Assembly: GCA_964564035.1 (NCBI GenBank)
Contig: CAZLZN010000002.1
Location: 1-64,000, forward strand
Origin: JAHIGH01 sp964564035
GTDB lineage: Bacteria; Patescibacteriota; Microgenomatia; Levybacterales; UBA12049
Length of the DNA stretch: 64,000 nucleotides
Direction of reading: 5' to 3'
In this document: one piece after another, positions 49,560 to 56,599 of the stretch
How the letters are laid out: each line of letters starts with the position of its first letter
How positions within the stretch are numbered: position 1 is the stretch's first letter
The notes under the pieces: generated by a model
What the model was told of the DNA's origin: nothing
Database searches by the model: none
Seen by the model: the letters and a program-made list of their open reading frames with translations, nothing else
Position numbers and translations under genes: made by a program

Positions 49560-50771
49560 TCATTTATTTTTTACAAATTGTTTAAGGAATTCATAAAATT
49601 TTTCATCATTGAATGCTTCCGCTAATATAAACAAATCCTTATCTCCCCTCCCCGATAGATTAATGACCAAAACATCGCTTTTCTTCATTCCCGGAGCAAT
49701 TTTTATCGCGTATGCCGCCGCGTGTGCCGATTCAAGTGCCGGAATTATCCCCTCATTTTTCGCGAGAACTTTGACGCCTCTAAGTGCATCCTCGTCAGTC
49801 GCGTTTACAAATTCAACTCTTTTGTTGTCATGAAGAAAGCTCAGCTCGGGGCCTATTCCCGGATAGTCAAGCCCTGCGCTTATACTATGCGTTTTCTGCA
49901 GTTGTCCGTCATCATCCTGTAAAAAATAAGATTTATATCCCTCTATTACACCGACAGTCCCGTTTGGAAACCTTGTTGCACTTTCTCCAATATTTTTACC
50001 CCTTCCTCCGGCTTCAACTCCAATCAGCATGACGCTTTTATCACTTATAAAATCATAAAAAGCTCCCATCGCATTGCTTCCTCCGCCGACACAGGCAATT
50101 ACCGCGTCGGGCAATTTACCCTCTGCCTCTCTTAACTGAGATTTAATTTCACGGCCCACCACCGATTGAAAATCGCGGTTAATTGTAGGAAATGGGTGCG
50201 GTCCGACAACCGACCCCAGTACATAATGTGTATCATTAACATTTTCGATCCAGTCTTTGATAGCGGCATTGACCGCGTCCTTCAAAGTCTTACTGCCGAA
50301 AGTAACAGGTCTTACTTCCGCTCCGAGCTGTTCCATTATAAATACATTGGGTCTCTGTCTCTTAATATCTTCCTCGCCCATATAAACTGTGCATGAGAAC
50401 CCAAGTTTTGCGGCAACCGTCGCGGTCGCGACTCCATGCTGGCCTGCGCCTGTTTCGGCAATAAGTCTTTTTTTACCGATTCTTTTTGCCAGTAGCCCCT
50501 GTCCGATACAGTGAGTAATCTTGTGGGCTCCGGTATGATTCAGGCCTTCATTTTTGAAATAAATTTTTGCGCCGCCTAATTTTTCTGTTAAGTTTTTAGC
50601 AAATACCAGAGGCGTTGGTCTCCCGGCAAAATTATTTAAAAGCGAGTGAAATTCATCATTAAATCCTCTATCTTGTTTTGCGCTTTCATACGCGCCCTCC
50701 AGCTCTTCCAGTGCTGGGATAAGCATTTCAGGCACATATCTACCTCCGTATTTTCCAAAATGTCCGTTCAT
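49560..50771 (-). CDS. trpB: Tryptophan synthase beta chain
   Basis: PLP enzyme joining indole and serine. Motifs: FGKYGGRYVPEMLIPAL, GRPTPLVFAKNL, KNEGLNHTGAHKITHCIGQ (Schiff-base Lys), ETGAGQHGVATATVAA, CVGGGSNAMGAFY (phosphate loop), YPGIGPELSFL, ALESAHAAAYA, NLSGRGDKD. The length of 403 residues marks the common TrpB1 form. It overlaps trpCF by 4 bp. Confidence 0.97.
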   Translation of the reverse strand: MNGHFGKYGGRYVPEMLIPALEELEGAYESAKQDRGFNDEFHSLLNNFAGRPTPLVFAKNLTEKLGGAKIYFKNEGLNHTGAHKITHCIGQGLLAKRIGKKRLIAETGAGQHGVATATVAAKLGFSCTVYMGEEDIKRQRPNVFIMEQLGAEVRPVTFGSKTLKDAVNAAIKDWIENVNDTHYVLGSVVGPHPFPTINRDFQSVVGREIKSQLREAEGKLPDAVIACVGGGSNAMGAFYDFISDKSVMLIGVEAGGRGKNIGESATRFPNGTVGVIEGYKSYFLQDDDGQLQKTHSISAGLDYPGIGPELSFLHDNKRVEFVNATDEDALRGVKVLAKNEGIIPALESAHAAAYAIKIAPGMKKSDVLVINLSGRGDKDLFILAEAFNDEKFYEFLKQFVKNK

Positions 50772-52150
50772 AAATCTACTCCTTTTGCATTCATTATAAA
50801 TTTTTTCAATTTTTGCTTGGTCTTTATACCATTTGTTTCAACCCCGCCAGCGATGTCTACGGCATAAGGTTTTATTTTTTTTACAATCTCTGACACATTT
50901 TCAGGTGTCAAGCCGCCCGCAAAAAAAACATTATACTTCCCGGCTATTTTTTTTGCTTTCTCCAAATCAAACATTTTTCCGCTTCCCTGCTTTATCCTGT
51001 CAAGCAATAAATATTCGCATCCAAAGTCCAAAATCTTATCCGAATCATTGATACTCTTTATTATTTGATTTTTATTTAAAAGTTTTACAAACTCTTTCGT
51101 TTCTTCTCCATGTAATTGTACAAAATCAGGCCGCAGTTTGTCAGTAATTTTATTTATTTCAACAGCGCTCTGATTTTGAAAAATCGCTGCTGTTTTTATA
51201 TTTCTCCCAACTTTTTTAATTATTTTGTCTGCGTCTGCGGGAGTTATATATCTTTTTGATGTTTTTACAAAATTAAATCCGAGTATATCTGCCCCGCTAT
51301 TGATAGCGTCTATGGCTTCACTCATTGTTCTTATTCCGCATATTTTGACCTTTGTTTCATTTCGGAATCTCAAAGATAACAAAAAGCGCTCTATGTTCTC
51401 GGTCTTCATCAGGCTTGTGCCGACGAGTACTCCGTCTGCGCCAGAGTCTTTATAACATACGACTTCTTTTTGAGAATTTATTCCTGAAAATGCGAGCTTA
51501 ATATATTTCTCCGGAATACTCCTCAGTAATTTCTGAGCGCTTTCTATGTTTATTGTCAAATCCTCCAGATTTCTTGAATTAACTGCGATAATCCTCGTAT
51601 TTGTAGCTTTTGCTTTTTGCAAATCTTCAAGATCATTTATTTCAACAACCGGCTCTACTCCGTACTTTCTGCATAGATCAACAAATCGAATAAGCCTCTC
51701 AGTATCCAAAATTTTCGCGATCAGGAGAAGTGCATCCGCGCCGTTATTACTCGACTCAATTATTTGTGATTCATCTATTACGAAATCTTTTTGCAGTACC
51801 GGCAATTTGACAGCTTTTTTAATTTTTGCGATATACTTAATATCGCCACCGAAAAAAGTTTTATCTGTAATATAAGAGATCGCATCGGCGTCTGATTGTT
51901 CGTAGCGCTTCACGCGTTTTATGATATCGCGCACATTTCCGAGATTGCGGTCGGTAGGAGAGGCAGTTTTTATCTCTGCAATTATGAATATTTTACCTCT
52001 CTCTGTTCGCTCTTGTATACTGCTATAAAATAAACCGGGTTTTTTGCGCGATGTGTTACTTGTTCTCTTTAGATACTTTTTATGTTTAATTTCCTCTTTC
52101 TTAATTTCGAGAACTTTCTCGAGAAAATTATTTTTAGATGTTTGTTTCAT
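50768..52150 (-). CDS. trpCF: Indole-3-glycerol phosphate synthase fused to phosphoribosylanthranilate isomerase (TrpC-TrpF)
   Basis: A 460-residue bifunctional enzyme for the two steps between phosphoribosylanthranilate and indoleglycerol phosphate. Residues 1-265 (TrpC): FIIAEIKTASPTDRNLG, TDKTFFGGDIKYI, PVLQKDFVIDESQI, AVNSRNLEDLTI, SGINSQKEV, GVLVGTSLM. Residues 266-460 (TrpF): KVKICGIRTMSEA (catalytic Cys), LGFNFVKTSKRYI, FVQLHGEE, LLLDRIKQGSG, FFAGGLTPENV, GVETNGIK. Same domain order as E. coli. Overlaps trpD by 17 bp. Confidence 0.95.
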   Translation of the reverse strand: MKQTSKNNFLEKVLEIKKEEIKHKKYLKRTSNTSRKKPGLFYSSIQERTERGKIFIIAEIKTASPTDRNLGNVRDIIKRVKRYEQSDADAISYITDKTFFGGDIKYIAKIKKAVKLPVLQKDFVIDESQIIESSNNGADALLLIAKILDTERLIRFVDLCRKYGVEPVVEINDLEDLQKAKATNTRIIAVNSRNLEDLTINIESAQKLLRSIPEKYIKLAFSGINSQKEVVCYKDSGADGVLVGTSLMKTENIERFLLSLRFRNETKVKICGIRTMSEAIDAINSGADILGFNFVKTSKRYITPADADKIIKKVGRNIKTAAIFQNQSAVEINKITDKLRPDFVQLHGEETKEFVKLLNKNQIIKSINDSDKILDFGCEYLLLDRIKQGSGKMFDLEKAKKIAGKYNVFFAGGLTPENVSEIVKKIKPYAVDIAGGVETNGIKTKQKLKKFIMNAKGVDL

Positions 52151-53144
52151 AAATTAACCTGTTCAGGGCTTTTTTCGCAAATCCCTTATCTATAGATTTC
52201 TTTGCAAGATCAATCCCTTCACTGATATCTTTTGCTTTGTCTGCGCAAAGCAGAGCAAAAGCGCTATTGATTATGACGGCACTACTCATCACGCTTTTCT
52301 CGCCGTCCAAAATATTCTTAGTAATCTCGGCGTTTACTTTTACGCCTCCTCCCAGCAGTTCTTTTTTATCTATTAGATCAAATCCGTAATCTCTGGGATC
52401 AAATATATATTCCTTTATTTTATTTGATTTGATATCTAATACATGAGTTTTAGATGATAAACTCACCTCATCAAGTCCGTCCTCACTTGTTATGATCATT
52501 AGTCTTTCATAGCCCAGCGACAAAGAAGCTTTCGCTAGCTTACGGGCTGTCGCGAGATCCGGCACTCCTATCAGTTGACGTGTCGTTCCCGCGGGATTCA
52601 CAAACGGTCCCAAGTAATTAAAAACCGTAGGAAACCCGAGCTCTTTTCTAACCGTTATCACATTTTTAAGCGCGGAGTGATACAAGGGAGCAAATAAAAA
52701 TACCAGTCCGGTTTGGTCAAGTACTCTCTGAGCTTTCTCGGGCGCTATATTAATATGTACGCCCAGTTCCTCAAGGACATCGGCGCTTCCGCATTTACTG
52801 CTTGCCGATCTGTTTCCATGTTTGGCAACGACAGCACCGGCCCCTGCCGCGACAAACGCTGATGTGGTTGATATATTAAAGGTTCCGCTTTTGTCTCCGC
52901 CGGTTCCGCATAAATCTATAGCACCTTTATTGGATTTAATAGTAATCATATTATCCCGCATCGCCAGTATAAAACCCTTAATCTCCTCAGTGGATGCGCC
53001 TTTTATTTTAAGCGCGGTAAGTATGGCAGATGTCTGCACCTGTGTTATCCGTCCGGCGATAATTTCCTGCAGTAAAAACCCCGCCTCTTCGGCTGTAATG
53101 TCTTGTAAATTTATAAGACGGTTTATTAACGATTTATATTCCAT
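52134..53144 (-). CDS. trpD: Anthranilate phosphoribosyltransferase
   Basis: Transfers phosphoribose from PRPP to anthranilate. Motifs: DLCGTGGDKSGTFNIST (PRPP loop), AKHGNRSASSKCGSADVLEELG, FAPLYHSALKNVITVRKELGFPTVFNYLGPFVNPA, and SEDGLDEVSLS. The start at 53144 (MEYKSLI) immediately follows the trpG stop as TAATATG, giving 336 residues; the longer frame would read back into trpG. Not fused to TrpG, unlike enterobacteria. Confidence 0.95.
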   Translation of the reverse strand: MEYKSLINRLINLQDITAEEAGFLLQEIIAGRITQVQTSAILTALKIKGASTEEIKGFILAMRDNMITIKSNKGAIDLCGTGGDKSGTFNISTTSAFVAAGAGAVVAKHGNRSASSKCGSADVLEELGVHINIAPEKAQRVLDQTGLVFLFAPLYHSALKNVITVRKELGFPTVFNYLGPFVNPAGTTRQLIGVPDLATARKLAKASLSLGYERLMIITSEDGLDEVSLSSKTHVLDIKSNKIKEYIFDPRDYGFDLIDKKELLGGGVKVNAEITKNILDGEKSVMSSAVIINSAFALLCADKAKDISEGIDLAKKSIDKGFAKKALNRLIYETNI

Positions 53145-53145
53145 A

Positions 53146-53799
53146 TTAGTGATTATTAAACAAGAAGTTTTCAAGCATTTTTCGCCCCGCGTCAGTCGCG
53201 AAAGATTCCGGATGAAACTGTATGCCTTCAATGGGATACTCTATATGCCTCAACCCCATAATCTCATTATTATCTTTATATATCTTTGATTTTTGATCTT
53301 TGCTTTTTGATTTTGGATCGGAATTCCTCACCGTCGCAGTTATTTCGAGTTCATTTGGTAAATTGTTGCCTTCAACAATCAAACTATGGTATCTCATTAC
53401 CTCAAGTCCCTGAGGTAAACCTTTAAAAACTCCCCGACCGTCATGGGTTATTATACTGGTCTTGCCGTGCATCGGCTTCCGGGCCCGTACAACCTTGCCC
53501 CCAAAATAATGAGCTATCCCCTGCATCCCTAAGCAAACTCCCAAAACCGGAGTTGTTTTACCGATATCGGTAATTACTTTTGAACAAACACCGAAATATT
53601 TCTCGTCCGACGGGTCCCCGGGTCCCGGAGATATTATTATTCTGTCGTAAGCACTAGTCTTGATTTCTTCAATAGATATTTCGTCATTTCTTTTTACATC
53701 GAGCAAAAAATCACCGCCGCGCTCTGTCAAAAGTACCCCGGCATATTGATACAAGTTATATGTGAAAGAATCGTAATTATCTATAATAAGTACTTTCAT
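53146..53799 (-). CDS. trpG: Anthranilate synthase glutamine amidotransferase component
   Basis: Supplies ammonia from glutamine to TrpE. Class I amidotransferase motifs: IISPGPGDPSDEKYF, PVLGVCLGMQGIAHYFGG (nucleophilic Cys), MHGKTSIITHDGRGVFKGLP, VMRYHSLIVE, and GIQFHPESFATDAGR (catalytic His and Glu). At 217 residues it is longer than usual (about 190) because of an in-frame insertion SDPKSKSKDQKSKIYKDNN encoded by AT-rich repeat DNA. Overlaps trpE by 4 bp. A role also in PABA synthesis is possible. Confidence 0.93.
   Translation of the reverse strand: MKVLIIDNYDSFTYNLYQYAGVLLTERGGDFLLDVKRNDEISIEEIKTSAYDRIIISPGPGDPSDEKYFGVCSKVITDIGKTTPVLGVCLGMQGIAHYFGGKVVRARKPMHGKTSIITHDGRGVFKGLPQGLEVMRYHSLIVEGNNLPNELEITATVRNSDPKSKSKDQKSKIYKDNNEIMGLRHIEYPIEGIQFHPESFATDAGRKMLENFLFNNH
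53266..53322. repeat. AT-rich repeat inserted in frame in trpG
   Basis: Repeated words of the ATCTTTGATTTTTG kind (plus-strand reading: TCTTTGATTTTTGATC, then TTTGCTTTTTGATTTTGG) encode about 19 Lys/Ser/Asp-rich residues between the usual E-x-T-A-T-V-R strand and NEIMGLRH. The site lies in a surface loop before the catalytic His motif. Confidence 0.65.
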
Positions 53800-55139
53800 A
53801 CGTTCAAAATTATTTTCATTGCTTTGGATTTTCTCATTATTTCATCATATTCCCGCTCGGGATCTGAATCATACACTATTCCGCTGCTGGTCTGTGTATA
53901 CGAGTATTCACCGGATATGTATAAGGACCTGAGTGAAAGCGCGAAAGTACAGTCGCCATTGAATCCGAAATGACCTACTCCTCCTCCATAAGGACCTCGC
54001 GCCGCCGGCTCGTTCTCATCGATTATCTTAATCGTCTCGACTTTTGGTGTGCCGCAAACCGTACCCATAGGAAATTGGCTTGCAAGTCCCGAAAACATAT
54101 CATCCTCCGGCCTGATAAGCCCCGAAATCTCACTGGAAATATGCTGAACGTGACTGAATTTCTTAACTGTCATCAAATCCCGGATCTTAACACTCCCGAA
54201 TTTCGCTACTTTGCCTATATCATTGCGGTGCAGATCTACAAGCATATTATGCTCCGCGATTTCTTTCGGATCATTAAGCAAAGTTCTTGCAAGCATTTGA
54301 TCTTCTTGTTCGTCGCTGCCGCGTCTGATAGTGCCGGCCAATGGTCTCGTCGTCATCTCGCCGTCTCTTAGTGAAAAAAGCAGCTCGGGACTCGTGCCAA
54401 GTATTCTAGTATCACCAAATCTCATATAATAACTAAAAGGTGAAGGATTGACCTCTCTTAATTTTTCATAAATTTTTATCGCGTCTCCTTTGATGTTATA
54501 TTCTGATTTAAAACCGACTTCACACTGAAATGTATTTCCTGCTCTGATCTGATCCTTGACTCTTTTTACTATCTTTTTGTGCTCCGCTTTGGTTAAGCCG
54601 TCTTTTATAAATGTGATATCCGGAAATTCACTGTTTACAGATTTTTTACTTAATATTCCATTAACGGTTTCTATTCTATTTTGGCCGTAATAAAAATAAA
54701 AAAATTCATTTGTGAGTTTGTCATAGATTATTCCGTCTGTATACACGCCGAATTTAAACATCTCAAATAAATCATGAGTTTTAATTTTGATTTTAGGTTC
54801 AAAATAATTAACAGCATCATAGGATATATAACCGACCAGGCCCCCCGCATAATTCCTGGCAATAGTTCGCTCAGGCATAATATCACGCAACGCCTCATAA
54901 GGATTACGGTGTTTTATTTCCAAACTTCCGATCCGTAAAATATCATCTTTGGCGGATACAATTTTAACTGGTTCAAATCCGATTATAGAATATCGGGAAA
55001 ACTTGCCCTCCTCGCCGAGAGACTCATAAATGAAGCTTGTGTCAAACTCGCGCTCAATTTTCTTGTATAGATCAAAAAAATCTATATCCTGTGCGAATTT
55101 TAAATAAACCGGTTTTTGTGACAAGTCGATTTTATACAT
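53796..55139 (-). CDS. trpE: Anthranilate synthase component I
   Basis: Makes anthranilate from chorismate with TrpG. C-terminal chorismate-binding motifs: NTFQCEVGFKSEY, NPSPFSYYMRFGDTRILGTSPELLFS, TRPLAGTIRRG, HNMLVDLHRNDIGKV, FSHVQHISSEISG, FPMGTVCGTPKVETIKII, GPYGGGVGHFGFNGD, IVYDSDPEREYDEI. The N-terminal SFIYESLGEEGKFSRYSIIG aligns with the Trp-feedback LLES element, here YES. The ATG at 55139 is chosen because the promoter -10 covers the two earlier ATGs. 447 residues, slightly short. PabB is the alternative, disfavoured by context. Confidence 0.92.
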   Translation of the reverse strand: MYKIDLSQKPVYLKFAQDIDFFDLYKKIEREFDTSFIYESLGEEGKFSRYSIIGFEPVKIVSAKDDILRIGSLEIKHRNPYEALRDIMPERTIARNYAGGLVGYISYDAVNYFEPKIKIKTHDLFEMFKFGVYTDGIIYDKLTNEFFYFYYGQNRIETVNGILSKKSVNSEFPDITFIKDGLTKAEHKKIVKRVKDQIRAGNTFQCEVGFKSEYNIKGDAIKIYEKLREVNPSPFSYYMRFGDTRILGTSPELLFSLRDGEMTTRPLAGTIRRGSDEQEDQMLARTLLNDPKEIAEHNMLVDLHRNDIGKVAKFGSVKIRDLMTVKKFSHVQHISSEISGLIRPEDDMFSGLASQFPMGTVCGTPKVETIKIIDENEPAARGPYGGGVGHFGFNGDCTFALSLRSLYISGEYSYTQTSSGIVYDSDPEREYDEIMRKSKAMKIILNV

Positions 55140-55146
55140 AATCATC

Positions 55147-55176
55147 ATTATACTAGTACGCTAGTATATAAGTCAA
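55147..55176 (-). promoter_or_regulatory. trp-aro operon promoter
   Basis: On the minus strand TTGACT (55176-55171) and TATAAT (55152-55147) are 18 bp apart. Start of transcription is predicted near 55140, so the mRNA would begin at or next to the trpE ATG at 55139. There is no room for an attenuator leader peptide. Confidence 0.75.
55149..55168. promoter_or_regulatory. TrpR-type operator overlapping the trp promoter
   Basis: A perfect dyad TATACTAG-TACG-CTAGTATA. Its core ACTAG-N4-CTAGT has the same half-sites and the same 4-bp spacing as the E. coli trp operator core ACTAGTTAACTAGT. It fills the promoter spacer and covers four bases of the -10 box, so a bound repressor would exclude RNA polymerase. 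Confidence 0.75.
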
Positions 55177-55253
55177 GTATGAATTTTGCATTATATTGCT
55201 TTGTTTACTATACCCCCTTGCTTTCAAAATGAAAATTCGTATAATACTGCGAA

Positions 55254-55345
55254 GCAATCATTTTAAGCTATTTAGTTTGATATGCTGACATAAACAATTT
55301 TTGAAAGCTACGCAGGCATATAGCAGATTTTTACAAAATGATTGC
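55254..55345. repeat. Inverted repeat flanking 70 bp upstream of the XRE gene
   Basis: GCAATCATTTT (55254-55264) and AAAATGATTGC (55335-55345) are exact 11-bp inverted copies. The right arm overlaps the spacer of the XRE promoter. The intervening DNA has no gene. It may be a two-site operator for the XRE protein. Confidence 0.5.
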
Positions 55346-55358
55346 GGAGTGGTATAAA
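55330..55358 (+). promoter_or_regulatory. Promoter of the XRE/membrane-protein pair
   Basis: TTTACA (55330-55335), 17-bp spacer, TATAAA (55353-55358). The ATG is at 55367, about at the expected transcription start, so the mRNA is probably leaderless. Confidence 0.6.
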
Positions 55359-55366
55359 ATAAACCT

Positions 55367-55576
55367 ATGCAAAAACACATAGTCAGTAACCAGGTCCAGA
55401 AGTTTAGGGAAAAAATTAAAATAACACAGGAAGACCTTGCGAAATCAATAGGGGTAACCAGGCAGACCATAATTGCTATAGAAAAAGGAAACTATACCCC
55501 GTCCGTGCTTCTGGCTTTAAAAATTGCAAAATTCTTTAACACAACTGTAGAAAAATTGTTTATAATTGAATCATAA
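55367..55576 (+). CDS. XRE-family transcriptional regulator
   Basis: A 69-residue single-domain helix-turn-helix protein: NQVQKFREKIKITQEDLAKSI, then GVTRQTIIAIEKGNYTPSVLLALKIAKFF and NTTVEKLF. This is the compact regulator type usually encoded just before a small membrane protein, as here. The inverted repeat covering its promoter is a candidate binding site. Divergent from the trp operon with about 230 bp between start codons. Confidence 0.9.
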   Translation: MQKHIVSNQVQKFREKIKITQEDLAKSIGVTRQTIIAIEKGNYTPSVLLALKIAKFFNTTVEKLFIIES

Positions 55577-55577
55577 T

Positions 55578-55931
55578 ATGTACAAAGAAGCCGTAAGTAT
55601 TTTCATAATTTTAATTATCGCGATTTTATTTCTAAATCCCGGTCATCTTACAATGCCTGAGACTATGGTCTCTATGATGATTATCGGCATAATTATTGCG
55701 TTCCTGTTTTTTGCCGCTTATTTACTAAACGAAACATCTGCTGATGAAAGAGAAGCACTGCACATCCTAAAAGCAGGCAGAATATCATATCTGTCTGGAG
55801 TAGCGATGCTGATAACTGCAATTATTATCCAGGGTATAGATCACGAAATAGATCACTGGCTGATTATTGTTTTATGCGTAATGCTATTGTCCAAACTTAT
55901 CTCCCGCATTTACTCCCGCCTCAAAATGTAA
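55578..55931 (+). CDS. Small membrane protein paired with an XRE regulator
   Basis: A 117-residue protein with four hydrophobic spans; the central loop NETSADEREALHILKAGRISYLSG carries an E-R-E-x-x-H-x-x-x-x-G-R pattern seen in other XRE-linked membrane proteins. The start at 55578 lies just after the XRE stop; an ATG four codons earlier overlaps it. Function unknown. The end is close to a new promoter for the redox genes. Confidence 0.7.
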   Translation: MYKEAVSIFIILIIAILFLNPGHLTMPETMVSMMIIGIIIAFLFFAAYLLNETSADEREALHILKAGRISYLSGVAMLITAIIIQGIDHEIDHWLIIVLCVMLLSKLISRIYSRLKM

Positions 55932-55938
55932 AGAGTAC

Positions 55939-55966
55939 TTGACATTTATATTTGTTTTGTTATACG
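55939..55966 (+). promoter_or_regulatory. Promoter of the thioredoxin-like/DipZ operon
   Basis: TTGACA (55939-55944) with TATACG (55961-55966) after 16 bp, or TACGAT (55963-55968) after 18 bp. Followed by a leader of about 25 nt containing AAGGAGGTGATAAT directly before the ATG at 55997, one of the strongest ribosome sites in the window. Confidence 0.65.
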
Positions 55967-55996
55967 ATTAATTAAACACACAAAGGAGGTGATAAT

Positions 55997-56596
55997 ATGA
56001 AAAAATCTACTATGATAGCAGGAGCTGTATTGCTTTTAATAGTAATTTCGGCCGGCGCATATTTCTTGTCTCAACAAAACTCGGATAAAGGAGTTATGCA
56101 GAAGGACGATAATCTTCAGCCGTCGGTGTCATCTGAGGCAGACGGACAATCCGGTTCTATGCAAAAAGATGAAAATACTGAAACAAGCGGCACGGCGCAG
56201 CAAACGGACGATTCTATGATGAAGTCCGATAATAGCATGGGTAAAACCAATACTGCAGATGGTGCCATGATGGCATCCTCATACGTCGAATTTACACCAG
56301 ATGTTTTAGCTGAAACAGCAGGCACAAAGAGAGTATTATTCTTTTATGCCTCCTGGTGCCCGACTTGTATTCCGGCTGACGCGCAGTTTTTGAAAAGCAG
56401 TGACAGGATTCCCGATGGTGTGACCGTAATAAGAGTCAATTATAACGATTCCCAGACGGATGAAGATGAAAAAGCTTTGGCACAAAAGTATGAAGTAACT
56501 TATCAGCACACATTTGTACAAATCGATGCAAATGGTAAGCAGGTTACAAAATGGAATGGCGGTAAGTTGAATGAATTATTGGCCAATATCAAGTAG
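55997..56596 (+). CDS. Membrane-anchored thioredoxin-like protein
   Basis: A 199-residue protein with an N-terminal anchor or signal (MIAGAVLLLIVISAGAYFLS), a Met/Ser/Asp-rich linker (residues 30-95, with repeated SMQKDE and MMKSDNSMG words), and a thioredoxin fold with active site CPTC at residues 121-124 (FFYASWCPTC), then RVNYND and TYQHTFVQIDANGKQV. It should be an extracytoplasmic thiol reductase or oxidase. The next gene, 3 bp away, encodes a DipZ-like electron carrier, its likely redox partner. The methionine-rich linker might also bind copper. Confidence 0.87.
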   Translation: MKKSTMIAGAVLLLIVISAGAYFLSQQNSDKGVMQKDDNLQPSVSSEADGQSGSMQKDENTETSGTAQQTDDSMMKSDNSMGKTNTADGAMMASSYVEFTPDVLAETAGTKRVLFFYASWCPTCIPADAQFLKSSDRIPDGVTVIRVNYNDSQTDEDEKALAQKYEVTYQHTFVQIDANGKQVTKWNGGKLNELLANIK

Positions 56597-56599
56597 TAT

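Noticed and set aside
55139..55200. trp attenuator leader peptide or T-box
   Set aside because: The -10 box ends about 7 bases before the trpE start, leaving no leader RNA. Regulation by the overlapping operator is the simpler reading.
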